From Vibrio artabrorum (lineage in GTDB: Bacteria > Pseudomonadota > Gammaproteobacteria > Enterobacterales > Vibrionaceae): DNA of 64,000 nucleotides. Shown one piece after another: positions 49,766 through 58,505 of the stretch. Each line of letters begins with the position of its first letter. Position 1 is the first letter of the stretch. The stretch lies in assembly GCF_024347295.1 (NCBI RefSeq), contig NZ_AP025459.1, forward strand, positions 186,001 to 250,000. Reading direction: 5' to 3'. The position numbers and the translations under genes are program-made. The notes below the pieces were generated by a model. It ran no database searches, was not told the origin of the DNA, and saw only the letters and a list, made by a program, of their open reading frames with translations.

Positions 49766-51952
49766 ATGGAAAAGAAAAAAGTCCTAGTCCTTCCTGGGGA
49801 CGGTATTGGTGTGGATGTCTGTAACGCTGCGTTACCAATATTTGATGTTTTAGCACTGCCTATTGAATTGTCATTTGGAGATATTGGTTGGTCTTGTTGG
49901 GAAAACGAAGGCACTCCAATACCAGTGAGAACCTGGGATCAAATATCAAAATCGGATGCAGTACTGCTAGGTGCCATTACCAGCAAAGGTAAAGATGAAG
50001 CCGAGAAGGCACTTCCGAAAGAACTTCAAAATAAAAATTGGCAATATGTGTCACCTGTCATTCAACTGCGACAACAACTTGGTCTCTTCGCTAATATTCG
50101 ACCAGCACATTATATTAACGGAGACCGGGAACCGTTTGATCTATGCGTTATAAGGGAAAATACAGAAGGATTGTATGCTGGTTTTGATTTCAAGGGGATT
50201 CCCGAGAATCTAGATAACTTTCTGACTCACCCTAATATCGGTGTTTACGGCCCTAAAGAAGTAGCCTGGTCTGTTCGCCTACAAACGAAGCACGGACTTT
50301 CTAGATTATTTAAGAAAGCGTTCATTTATGCCGAAGACCACGGTCTTAAAAGAGTAACCTTTGCAGATAAGCCAAACGTAATGCGTGAAAGCGGTAAATT
50401 TGCAAAAGACATATTTTTTGATATTGCGAGTAACTATCCTGATATCACAGCTGACATACACAACGTTGATGCAGTTGCCTTATGGTTAGTTAAGAAACCA
50501 CATGAGTTTGGTGTAATTGTCGCTGAGAATATGTTCGGAGATATCTTATCGGATTTGGTTGCTGGTGTAATGGGTGGCTTAGGTGTAGCTCCTAGCGCGA
50601 ATATAGGCTCAGATATTGCGTACTTTGAACCAGTTCATGGCAGTGCACCCAAAATGGCTGGAAAGGGAAAGGCGAACCCTTGTGCGTTATTTATGTCTAT
50701 TGCATTAATGCTGGATTACTTGGGATATCCAGATCACGCATCTCGTCTAGAAGTTGCCGTAAAGCATGTCATAAAATCTCGTGTAGCCCTTAGTTATGAT
50801 TTTGGAGGAGACGCTACAACTGTTGAAGTCGCTAAAGCGATTATCGATGCATATCGAAATCAAACCGAAGGTAGGACAGTGGCCATATTAACTATCGGTG
50901 ACGAATTACTTTCGGGAAAATCAATAAATACTAATTTATCTGATTTATCCCAAATTGCCGAGCACAAGGGCTATTCAGTGGTTAGGCAGATAGTTTGTAG
51001 CGATTCCGTTGGAGACATTGAACAAACCATTTCAAAACTAGCTGGTGATGTTGACTACCTGGTGCTCTCCGGTGGTTTAGGGCCTACAAGTGATGACCGA
51101 ACCAGATTTGCAGTAGCTGAAGTGGCCAAAGAAAGCTTAGTCTTTAACGACTGTTCCTGGAGACATATAGAGTCACGTTTGACAAATTTCAACGTAGCTG
51201 TAGATGAGTCAAATCGAGTTCAAGCTATGTTCCCTGAAACCGCAGCTATTTTAAGTAACCCAATTGGCACTGCTAATGGCTTCTCTTTAAACATTTATGG
51301 AACAAAAGTACTTGTCTTGCCTGGTCCACCAGCCGAAGCAAAATATTTACTTGACAAGTACTTAGCCGAAATCGTAAATGCTTCAAATTCTACCAATAGC
51401 TACAAATGGAGCATTATGGGCGTAAGCGAAGGAGAGGTAGGGACTTTTTTTGAAACAACGCTCAAGAAATATGATTTAAAACTCCATTACCTTTGGAAGT
51501 ACCCATATGTGCAGGTCGAAGCAATTCTTCCTAAAGGGCATACTGTTGCTGACTCAACACTTCGAACCATAAGAAAGGAATTTGGAAAACTTCTCATTAG
51601 TGAAAGTGGCGAAAAAGCATCGGAGATAGTATCTAGACAAAATCTCGGTATTAACTGGGAATCCAATAGTGAATCAATTAGTAAAAACATTTCGAAGGAA
51701 CTGTCTGCTATTACTAGCAACAAAAATATCAATACAACTATTCATTTTGAAATTTACCCTTCGTTAAGTGAATTACTGAATAATAAGATTTTCACAGGCG
51801 ATTGTTGGTTAGTTTGTCACGACGATAACGGAAATAAGGACTCAATCTCATTCCCGTGCCGTGGGTCAGAAATCCAAGTGTTTATAAAAGAATATCTATG
51901 TAATTTCGTGCTCAGATTATCAGAGAGTAATATAAAGGATGCTGTATGCTAA
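49766..51952 (+). CDS. Isopropylmalate/isocitrate-dehydrogenase-like enzyme fused to a CinA-type domain
   Basis: 728 residues from ATG 49766. Residues 1-365 form a beta-decarboxylating dehydrogenase: LPGDGIGVDV, RENTEGLYAG, DKPNVMRESG, AENMFGDILSD and EPVHGSAPKMAGKGKANP. Residues ~370-620 are a CinA N-domain (MoCF-like): LTIGDELLSGKSINTN, SGGLGPTSDDRT and LPGPPAEAKYLL. The last ~110 residues match nothing I know and are not the CinA deamidase. The first part should oxidise and decarboxylate a 2-hydroxy acid using NAD(P); the CinA part is of a family linked to pyridine nucleotide repair. I know of no described protein with this fusion. Confidence 0.85.
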   Translation: MEKKKVLVLPGDGIGVDVCNAALPIFDVLALPIELSFGDIGWSCWENEGTPIPVRTWDQISKSDAVLLGAITSKGKDEAEKALPKELQNKNWQYVSPVIQLRQQLGLFANIRPAHYINGDREPFDLCVIRENTEGLYAGFDFKGIPENLDNFLTHPNIGVYGPKEVAWSVRLQTKHGLSRLFKKAFIYAEDHGLKRVTFADKPNVMRESGKFAKDIFFDIASNYPDITADIHNVDAVALWLVKKPHEFGVIVAENMFGDILSDLVAGVMGGLGVAPSANIGSDIAYFEPVHGSAPKMAGKGKANPCALFMSIALMLDYLGYPDHASRLEVAVKHVIKSRVALSYDFGGDATTVEVAKAIIDAYRNQTEGRTVAILTIGDELLSGKSINTNLSDLSQIAEHKGYSVVRQIVCSDSVGDIEQTISKLAGDVDYLVLSGGLGPTSDDRTRFAVAEVAKESLVFNDCSWRHIESRLTNFNVAVDESNRVQAMFPETAAILSNPIGTANGFSLNIYGTKVLVLPGPPAEAKYLLDKYLAEIVNASNSTNSYKWSIMGVSEGEVGTFFETTLKKYDLKLHYLWKYPYVQVEAILPKGHTVADSTLRTIRKEFGKLLISESGEKASEIVSRQNLGINWESNSESISKNISKELSAITSNKNINTTIHFEIYPSLSELLNNKIFTGDCWLVCHDDNGNKDSISFPCRGSEIQVFIKEYLCNFVLRLSESNIKDAVC

Positions 51953-52617
51953 CTAACAAACAAAAAGAACTCCGAGCAAGACTACTTGCCTTAGATACAC
52001 CGGCGATTTCTGATGCATTGGATAGTTTATCAATAAACGGTGGTCTGCTAGGTATTCAGTGTAGAATTAACGGCCTGAAAATGGCTGGTCCGGCATTTAC
52101 CGTTAAATACAAACCAATACAGTTTGATTCGCAGCATTTTAAAAACGCAGGAAACTACATCGACAACGTACCTGAGTGCAGTGTGGTTTTAGTTGATAAC
52201 CAAGGACGTACGGACTGTACTAGCTGGGGCGGCATACTAACCACAAAAGCCAAACTAAAAAATTTAGCTGGAACTGTCATTTTTGGCTCAGTTCGCGATC
52301 TACAGGAAATCAATGAAAAAGAATACCCTTTGTTCTCAGCAGGGGTGTACATGGTTTCGGGAAAAAACCGAGCAGTAGTTGAAGCGACTAACGTACCACT
52401 GAACATCAATGGAACAACTGTTAAAGACTCGGACTGGCTGTTTGGTGACATGAATGGTGTTCTGGCGATCCCCGCTGAACACTTGGAAGAAGTGATTTAT
52501 AGGGCAGAAAAAACCGAACAAACCGAGTTAAATATTCTCGGTGCAATTTCTGGTGGCCAAAATCTCGAAGAAGCCAGAGTACAACACGGCTATAGTGAGC
52601 CCTGGAAGGAAAAGTAG
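51946..52617 (+). CDS. RraA-family protein (HMG/CHA aldolase-like)
   Basis: 223 residues; its start overlaps the fusion gene by 7 bases. RraA fold marks: TPAISDALDSL near residue 17, GPAFTVKY, a GGILTTKAKLKNLAG block near 95 and SVRDLQEI near 113 with the metal/substrate Arg-Asp. Relatives are 4-hydroxy-4-methyl-2-oxoglutarate and 4-carboxy-4-hydroxy-2-oxoadipate aldolases that also decarboxylate oxaloacetate; others are RNase E inhibitors. In this operon an aldolase role on a carboxylated 2-oxo acid is more likely. Confidence 0.82.
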   Translation: MLTNKQKELRARLLALDTPAISDALDSLSINGGLLGIQCRINGLKMAGPAFTVKYKPIQFDSQHFKNAGNYIDNVPECSVVLVDNQGRTDCTSWGGILTTKAKLKNLAGTVIFGSVRDLQEINEKEYPLFSAGVYMVSGKNRAVVEATNVPLNINGTTVKDSDWLFGDMNGVLAIPAEHLEEVIYRAEKTEQTELNILGAISGGQNLEEARVQHGYSEPWKEK

Positions 52618-52618
52618 C

Positions 52619-53500
52619 GTGTCAGAATTTTCCAGTTATTGGAGTGAGCGTCTTGAGTTTCTAGACGTTCATTACCATGCAGATGTAGACCAATTCAAAA
52701 GGCGCTATAACGTTATACAAGCGGGGGAAATGTACCAAAAGCTAAAAGGAGGCGTGGTACTTAAGAATCATCTTGGTAATTGTGCATCTTTAGCTAGTTT
52801 GGCTCAAAGTTTTGATTTACCCGTTTTTGGTTCCACCGTTCTAAATGATATATCGGGAGGCCTTAGCGTCCAGCCAATAAAGAATGCTCTTTGCCAATAT
52901 GAGTTTAAGCTCAAAGGAAGAATGTTGGTCCACTTGCCAACCATTGTTCCTAATAAGCATAAGAGTAAGCTAACTCGTTCATACACTAATGAACAGGTGG
53001 TTAAATTTGCCACTAAGTCTATAAAAATAACCGACGATGATGGCAAGCTACTCGATAGTGTAAAAGAGATCATCGAGTTTGCCGAAAAGCAAAACATCGT
53101 TATTTCTACGGGCCACGCAGCAAAGCATGAAATATTCGCTTTGGTGGAATACATTCATGGTCATAGTAAAAAAGTTAAGCTGATGCTCAATCAGCCAGCA
53201 AATCCTATTACTGGCCTTTCTGCAAAGGAGCTAAGACAGTTTGAAGGGTTTGACTGGTTGTATACTGAACAAACAGCACTAACACTTTTATTAGGCTACC
53301 AATCGATTGAAGACTTTGCGGATGTAGTAACTAACCAAAAAAATGTAGTATATAGCTCAGATTTAGGTCAGATCAGTCAAATAGATATTCCCGAATGGAG
53401 GGCTCAATCAGCGACTTGGTTTGAAACCATAGGATTAACTAAATCCAGAGTGCAGGAAATATCATTAGAAACGCCACTCAAAATGTTGGACCCTGATTGA
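52619..53500 (+). CDS. Amidohydrolase-like metal-dependent hydrolase (DUF6282-like)
   Basis: 293 residues from GTG 52619 with GGAAGGA (52603-52609) upstream, 1 base after the RraA stop. A TIM-barrel amidohydrolase pattern: LDVHYHAD near residue 18 gives the HxH metal pair, STGHAAKHEI near 165 another His, and SSDLGQ near 250 the catalytic Asp. It likely opens a lactone, lactam or amide in the cytoplasm. Last gene of the cluster operon, ending 1 base from the convergent LysR gene. Confidence 0.72.
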   Translation: MSEFSSYWSERLEFLDVHYHADVDQFKRRYNVIQAGEMYQKLKGGVVLKNHLGNCASLASLAQSFDLPVFGSTVLNDISGGLSVQPIKNALCQYEFKLKGRMLVHLPTIVPNKHKSKLTRSYTNEQVVKFATKSIKITDDDGKLLDSVKEIIEFAEKQNIVISTGHAAKHEIFALVEYIHGHSKKVKLMLNQPANPITGLSAKELRQFEGFDWLYTEQTALTLLLGYQSIEDFADVVTNQKNVVYSSDLGQISQIDIPEWRAQSATWFETIGLTKSRVQEISLETPLKMLDPD

Positions 53501-53501
53501 T

Positions 53502-54380
53502 TTAGCACGAGCATATCTTCAGAGACTTAATGAATTCGACAAAAGCTTTCTCTTTTGGTGATAAGTTTCTGTTTATATGCACGAGGTATATAGGAAGAGG
53601 TGGGGGCATAAACTCATCGAGAACTGTAATAAGCTCACCTCTTTCTAATTCTTGGGAAACAGTGAAATCTGGAAGATAACAGATACCTAAATTTTCACTA
53701 GTAAACTTTAAAATATCTAAGCTGTTATTAATAGTCGTATTTCCCCTAACCGCCACATCAACTTCTAGTTTGTTAACGACATATTTCCATGTTGCCGTTC
53801 TGTTGGCAAAATGAACAATGCAATTGTGGTTTTCTAAATCAGCTGGTATTTTAGGTGTTCCATATTTTTCCATGTATTTTCTGGTGAGACAGGTCTTTTT
53901 TCTCCAGTATCCTAATTTAGTAAAATATAAGTTAGAGTCAGGCAGATTGCCGCAGTGAAAAGCTAAATCGTATCCATGACTGAATAATTCCAGGGAATGA
54001 TTGCCTGATATTAATTCCAAATTTATATTAGGGTGTTTTTCAATAAATTTATTTAATCTCGGTAAAAGGTGAAGGTTGTTTATTGAATGTGGAACACCAA
54101 CTTTGAGTTTCCCGTTTATATCGCTAAGAACGCTCATCTGTTGATGCATACAGAGGTCATAATCTTTAAGTAGATTAATCACATTGTCATAGAAGACCTT
54201 ACCTTCGGTCGTCATAGTAATGTTTCTTGAGTTTCTTTTTAACAAAGCAGTATTAAGCTTCTGTTCTAGGGCGTTTATGTGTTTAGTCACTAACGATGGC
54301 GATATATTCAGTTCCATGGCGGCAGCTCTGAATCCACCTTTAGTAACCACCATTCTAAAGGATTTCATTTCTTTAATCAT
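53502..54380 (-). CDS. LysR-family transcriptional regulator
   Basis: 292 residues. N-terminal winged helix-turn-helix (FRAAAMELNISPSLVTKHINALEQKL) and a LysR substrate-binding domain (about 90-290). It is convergent with the cluster operon and shares its low G+C. LysR proteins usually regulate a divergent neighbour; here the operon lies tail to tail, so it would act on the promoter near 46.8 kb at a distance or control other genes. Confidence 0.88.
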   Translation of the reverse strand: MIKEMKSFRMVVTKGGFRAAAMELNISPSLVTKHINALEQKLNTALLKRNSRNITMTTEGKVFYDNVINLLKDYDLCMHQQMSVLSDINGKLKVGVPHSINNLHLLPRLNKFIEKHPNINLELISGNHSLELFSHGYDLAFHCGNLPDSNLYFTKLGYWRKKTCLTRKYMEKYGTPKIPADLENHNCIVHFANRTATWKYVVNKLEVDVAVRGNTTINNSLDILKFTSENLGICYLPDFTVSQELERGELITVLDEFMPPPLPIYLVHINRNLSPKEKAFVEFIKSLKICSC

Positions 54381-54507
54381 TTTCGTTTTGTTTTTTTATA
54401 TGCTATGTAATATATGAATACACCATGAAACAAAAGGATTTGTCAAACCTCTAAGTTGTTAAAAACAATCTCACACGTCAGCGTCATTAACAACGAGTGC
54501 ACCAAAT

Positions 54508-54976
54508 ATTCACCTTCGCCATAAACCTTGAGACCTGTAGCATAAATGGCTAGGTGCTGTATTGCTCCTCTGGTTTTTGCCTTAAATGAGACCTTAACTT
54601 GCTTAGCTCTTCGGCTGATACGGGTGTAGTCTGGGTAGGTTAGGGGGATGTTAGCCAGTTTGAACAGTGAATCGATAAATCCTTGTTGCGCTTTCATTGA
54701 CATAGAAAAGACTCGTATCACCATCAGGGCAGTAGTAACGGCTAAGTCGCTGAACCCGATGCCTACCGCGCTTTATCTGCTTGCTTTGCTTCCACTCGCT
54801 TATCTTCCTCATCAATCTAGAACGTCAGAAAACCACGGTTGATTAAGGCTTTGTTGTACTGCTTCCAATTGGTTGTTTTATAACAAGGTTTCGGCATAAG
54901 GCTACGATGATTAACGGATATAGCCGATCAGATCGTAAGTTTCTGATTTAGCTCCATCGAATTGCGCAACAAAACC
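54508..54976 (-). mobile_element. Truncated IS5-family relic
   Basis: The right end (rc GGTTTTGTTGCGCAATTC at 54976) and the first ~130 codons of the transposase remain, with stops and frameshifts; a 93-codon frame (54443-54724) still reads VFSMSMKAQQGFIDS and LKVYGEGE. The rest was lost at about 54508, where the sequence joins the DNA next to the LysR gene. Same orientation as the copy at 45939. Confidence 0.85.
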
Positions 54977-55122
54977 AGGTACTGCAAAACTTTCTAAAAA
55001 TTACTACATAACGTCAGTCTAGGGCTAAAGAGCTTTGGTGACAGGTTTTGTCCATAACCGTTCACGCCCCGGTTCTGGCCCGACATTAGGAAATGTAGGG
55101 CAAATTCTGACGGGATTTATCG

Positions 55123-55152
55123 GCCCCAAATCAAGCTGACACGCTTTGGGGC
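55123..55152. other. Hairpin in the gene-free stretch 54977-55384
   Basis: GCCCCAAA (55123-55130) pairs with TTTGGGGC (55145-55152), 14-base loop. The stretch around it, 54977-55384, otherwise holds an IS3 end relic and a terminator; I see no gene. Confidence 0.4.
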
Positions 55153-55253
55153 ATTTCTGTGTTACACACTCCGTCAGCACACCTTTGGACATAAATGAGT
55201 TTCGGAGATTGGAGTATTAGTATTTCATGAATTACTTAAAGTATAAAAAAGTC

Positions 55254-55289
55254 GCTTAACTCACTGTCCAAACTTTATGGTACAGATCA
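55254..55289 (-). mobile_element. Relic of the left end of an IS3-like element
   Basis: CTTAACTCACTGTCCAAAC and then TTTATGGTACAGATCA match the left terminal repeat of the intact IS3 at 5185-5218 with a few changes. Orientation agrees with the right-end relic at 40050. Confidence 0.7.
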
Positions 55290-55317
55290 CTGACCAAGGC
55301 TGGCCTAAAAACCAACA

Positions 55318-55345
55318 AAATGGCAGCCCAATCAGGCTGCCATTT
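55318..55345 (-). terminator. Terminator of the 80-residue protein gene
   Basis: AAATGGCAGCC (55318-55328) pairs with GGCTGCCATTT (55335-55345), 6-base loop; on the minus strand a T-rich tail follows (TTTTGTTGGTTTTTA). It is 39 bases past the gene end. Confidence 0.85.
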
Positions 55346-55384
55346 CTTTATTCGGTTATTTGAAAGATGCGACTTGGCGAGGTA

Positions 55385-55627
55385 TTACGAAGCAAAACGC
55401 ATCAGCTCTTCTGGCGAGTAGTGTTCTGCTTCTGCGCCTTTGGCGATTAAGTCGATCACTTGGAACTCGCTCATGTCACCAAACTCCTTGGTTAAATAAT
55501 CACGGAACGCTTTCTCGTTCGGCCATTTACCTCGCACAATATAGCCTTCTTCTTTGTCAAAATCTTCCGTTTCAAAAAAGGAAAAGTCTGTCATACCAAT
55601 ATTGTGACAATACAAAACGAGATACAT
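55385..55627 (-). CDS. Small acidic protein of unknown function
   Basis: 80 residues; AAGGA lies just upstream of ATG 55627 and a terminator follows, so it is a real gene. Acidic, soluble, no signal: the middle has EGYIVRGKWPNEKAFRDYL. No family recognised. It starts 20 bases after the AraC-type gene stops and may be its operon partner. Confidence 0.72.
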   Translation of the reverse strand: MYLVLYCHNIGMTDFSFFETEDFDKEEGYIVRGKWPNEKAFRDYLTKEFGDMSEFQVIDLIAKGAEAEHYSPEELMRFAS

Positions 55628-55647
55628 GTTGAATCCTTAAACTGCTA

Positions 55648-56517
55648 TTAATAAAAACTCACCGGGAGATGAAAATCAAGTTCAAACACCTCGTCACTAT
55701 TGAGAAAATGATTTTGAAAATAGTGAACATAAGCGGGGGTTGAGCGTTGCTTGAAGCCAGATGTCGGTAGCCATTTTTCCAATACCATACTGATCTGTGG
55801 TAACAGTTCACCATAGCGCCCCTTAAGTCGAAATACAGCGTGTAAGCCACCCGGAATCACCATTTGGTTAACCACGCCACGATACTTAATCGGCTCATCA
55901 ATTGCGATACACGCCACATAGCGACACTGATCCATTTCAACCCAAGCAGGGTTTGAGTGGTGCAAACCAAATTGGCGCGAAAAGTCACGCTGTTCGGAGT
56001 TAGCCCAAGCCTTCAGTATCAACCACGCATTGCGAATGGAACGATTATACCCCGTATGTCGAACATAAGCCGCCATGCGTTCCGACACTTCAATAATCTT
56101 CGGCTCTGGTAATGCGTGTTGCGCCACATTTAAATAGCCCGCAGCAACTTCAGGGTCTTTCAAATAGGGCTTCTCTGCGACTTGTAAATCATGCTTACGC
56201 CATTCTCCGGGCGACATATTAAAGGTCGCTTTGAACGCTCGACTGAACGAAGAGGCAGAACTAAAACCACACTTACTCGCAATTTCTACCACGGATGACG
56301 TGGTGTCAAACATCAATTGATTGGCTGCATATTCCATTCGAGTACGTCGAATATATTGATGTAACGACTCCCCAACCACACTTTTAAATGTGCGATGAAA
56401 GTGTTGCTCAGAATAAGCCGCAATCTCAGAGAGCGCTTTAGCCGATAAAGGCTGGCTAATATCTTGATGAATATGGAACAGAACATCATTGATTCGGGAT
56501 ATGTGTTGACGTGACAT
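55648..56517 (-). CDS. AraC-family regulator with GyrI-like effector domain
   Basis: 289 residues. Two helix-turn-helices at the N-terminus (residues ~8-105: LSAKALSEIAAYSEQHFHRTFK, split as LSAKALSEIA and YSEQHFHRTFK; second IASKCGFSSASSFSRAFKA) and a GyrI/Rob-type ligand domain (~130-289). Such proteins activate genes after binding a small compound, often a drug. It diverges from the aminotransferase gene, 115 bases apart, and may control it. Confidence 0.9.
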   Translation of the reverse strand: MSRQHISRINDVLFHIHQDISQPLSAKALSEIAAYSEQHFHRTFKSVVGESLHQYIRRTRMEYAANQLMFDTTSSVVEIASKCGFSSASSFSRAFKATFNMSPGEWRKHDLQVAEKPYLKDPEVAAGYLNVAQHALPEPKIIEVSERMAAYVRHTGYNRSIRNAWLILKAWANSEQRDFSRQFGLHHSNPAWVEMDQCRYVACIAIDEPIKYRGVVNQMVIPGGLHAVFRLKGRYGELLPQISMVLEKWLPTSGFKQRSTPAYVHYFQNHFLNSDEVFELDFHLPVSFY

Positions 56518-56632
56518 CGTTTAAATAGCATAAATGGACATGTTTAAGAGCATAAACGGACACGCTTATTTTTACAATTGCCGTGTAATATCAAATGATA
56601 AAATAAAAACGACAAACGACGAGACACAACAC

Positions 56633-57781
56633 ATGGAAATCGCACAGTCATTACAACAAATTCAATCTTCATACATTCGAGAAATCCTCGCAGCCGCAAG
56701 CGATCCAAATGTCATCTCATTGGCTGGCGGTTTACCGGACGAGAAGACATTCCCTATCGATTTGATGAAGCCAACGTTAGAAAACCTAGCGAACATGCCT
56801 GAAGTTTTCCAATATGGTTCCACGGCTGGTTATGGCCCACTACTTGAGCACCTAACCCAAAGCTTCCAGTTACCAGAAACTCACACCGTCATGATTTGTA
56901 CGGGCTCCCAACAAGGCTTGGATTTGATTGCACGTGCGTATGTCGATCCGGGAGATGTGATTGTGATGGAAGCGCCAAGCTACTTGGGTGCGATGCAAGT
57001 GTTTGGCTTGGTTCAAGCAAACATTGTGACCGTTTCTCAAACCGAATTTGGCCCGAACCTTGAAGAGCTGAAAACCTGTTTTGCGCAACAAGCGCCGAAA
57101 ATGTTCTACGCGGTGCCCGATTTCCATAACCCAACAGGGGTATGCTGGACAAAAGAGACTCGTCAAAAAGTCGCAGAGTTGTGCATCCAATACGACGTAG
57201 CATTCATTGAAGATGCCCCATACCGTGAACTACGCTTCTCGGGGTCTGAGCTACCTATGGTTTCTTCATTCTGCCCGGACAACTCTATCGTTCTTCGTTC
57301 ATTCTCGAAGATTGCATCACCAGGGCTACGCATTGGCGCAGTAACAGGCAAACGCAGCTACCTTGAGCCATTGATCAAAGTGAAACAAGGCGCGGATTTG
57401 CACTCAAGTGTACCGATGCAAGCACTGCTCGTTGGCCTTCTGAAACATGACGATTTCAACCTGCACATGGAAAACATTCGTACTCTGTACAAGTCTCGCT
57501 ATGAAGTGCTGTTTTCAGAACTAGAGAAACAACTGCCAGCAGACTGCGTGTTAAAATCCGTTGATGGCGGGATGTTCATTTGGGTAGAAATTCCAGAGTG
57601 CGACACCTTCGAACTGGCTAGAACTCTGCTTGCTAACGGCGTTGCTGTCGTGCCAAGCCCTGTGTTCTATCCAAAAGCTGACGAAGCAAAAGCCGCACTG
57701 CGCCTAAACTTCACCAACGCCAACCCAGAAGAATTAACGGAAGCGGTGAAACGCCTAACACAAGTGCTGAACCAAGCGTAA
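56633..57781 (+). CDS. PLP-dependent aminotransferase, class I/II (LysN/MocR-like)
   Basis: 382 residues from ATG 56633; a longer upstream frame is not needed. Motifs: SLAGGLPDEKTFP near residue 28, TGSQQGLDLIARAY near 88, PDFHNPTG near 160, EDAPYRELRF near 190 and the PLP lysine in RSFSKIASPGLRIG near 225. Fold-type I, like alpha-aminoadipate or valine-pyruvate aminotransferases. Amino donor is not clear. Followed by a terminator. Confidence 0.9.
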   Translation: MEIAQSLQQIQSSYIREILAAASDPNVISLAGGLPDEKTFPIDLMKPTLENLANMPEVFQYGSTAGYGPLLEHLTQSFQLPETHTVMICTGSQQGLDLIARAYVDPGDVIVMEAPSYLGAMQVFGLVQANIVTVSQTEFGPNLEELKTCFAQQAPKMFYAVPDFHNPTGVCWTKETRQKVAELCIQYDVAFIEDAPYRELRFSGSELPMVSSFCPDNSIVLRSFSKIASPGLRIGAVTGKRSYLEPLIKVKQGADLHSSVPMQALLVGLLKHDDFNLHMENIRTLYKSRYEVLFSELEKQLPADCVLKSVDGGMFIWVEIPECDTFELARTLLANGVAVVPSPVFYPKADEAKAALRLNFTNANPEELTEAVKRLTQVLNQA

Positions 57782-57824
57782 TCGTTTTTACTATTTACCG
57801 TAACGCAGTAACCATTCAGCATTA

Positions 57825-57877
57825 AAGGCCAACGTTGATTCTCAATAAAAGAATCACATTGGCCTTATTTTTTTGTC
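57825..57877 (+). terminator. Terminator after the aminotransferase gene
   Basis: AAGGCCAA..GATTCT pairs with AGAATC..TTGGCCTT with a few unpaired bases in the middle, then a seven-T tail near 57867-57874. Confidence 0.75.
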
Positions 57878-57910
57878 GAATTTGATGTGTATTTATAATG
57901 GAACAATGAA

Positions 57911-58357
57911 ATGAAAGTGATCGTTGGCAACAACCCAGAGCTGATACTTAAAGCGCAATCTATTCGCCACCAAGTGTTTGTCGTTGAACAACAAATCCCT
58001 CAAACTTTAGATCTTGATGGGTTAGATCTCAAATCACACCATGTGTTAGTTACCGACGCCGACAATCTGGTCGCAACTGCTCGCTTATACATTGATGACA
58101 ACGGCCACGCGATTATGGCTCGTGTAGCCGTTTTACAAGCGTATCGAGGTTTAGGTATCGCCTCTAAAGTGGTGTCCACCGTTCTTGAACATGCCCGCCA
58201 GCAATGTGCCAAAGTCATTGAAATTCATGCCCATCAATACTTAAGACATTACTACGAAAGATTTGGCTTTGATTTTATTCGTGAAGTAGAAATCGTCGGA
58301 GAGCATCAACTCATTGAAATGAGATACGACATCGCGCCTTCAACCCACATTCAGTAA
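57911..58357 (+). CDS. GNAT-family N-acetyltransferase
   Basis: 148 residues. Acetyl-CoA motif VLQAYRGLGIASKVV near residue 75 (R/Q-x-x-G-x-G/A type) and the end YERFGFDFIREV are typical. It acetylates an amine in the cytoplasm; its substrate is unknown. Single gene. Confidence 0.86.
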   Translation: MKVIVGNNPELILKAQSIRHQVFVVEQQIPQTLDLDGLDLKSHHVLVTDADNLVATARLYIDDNGHAIMARVAVLQAYRGLGIASKVVSTVLEHARQQCAKVIEIHAHQYLRHYYERFGFDFIREVEIVGEHQLIEMRYDIAPSTHIQ

Positions 58358-58505
58358 GACAAGAGGGCGTTGGCGAACCCAGATAGACAAGATAGAAACG
58401 ATAATGCCCTTTTTTGAGCCCCTTTCCCGCTTTGTGTATCGAACCACATTTATCGACTAAAATAGATTCTATACTGGGGTTCATTCGACTAGAGAGGAAG
58501 TGCCA

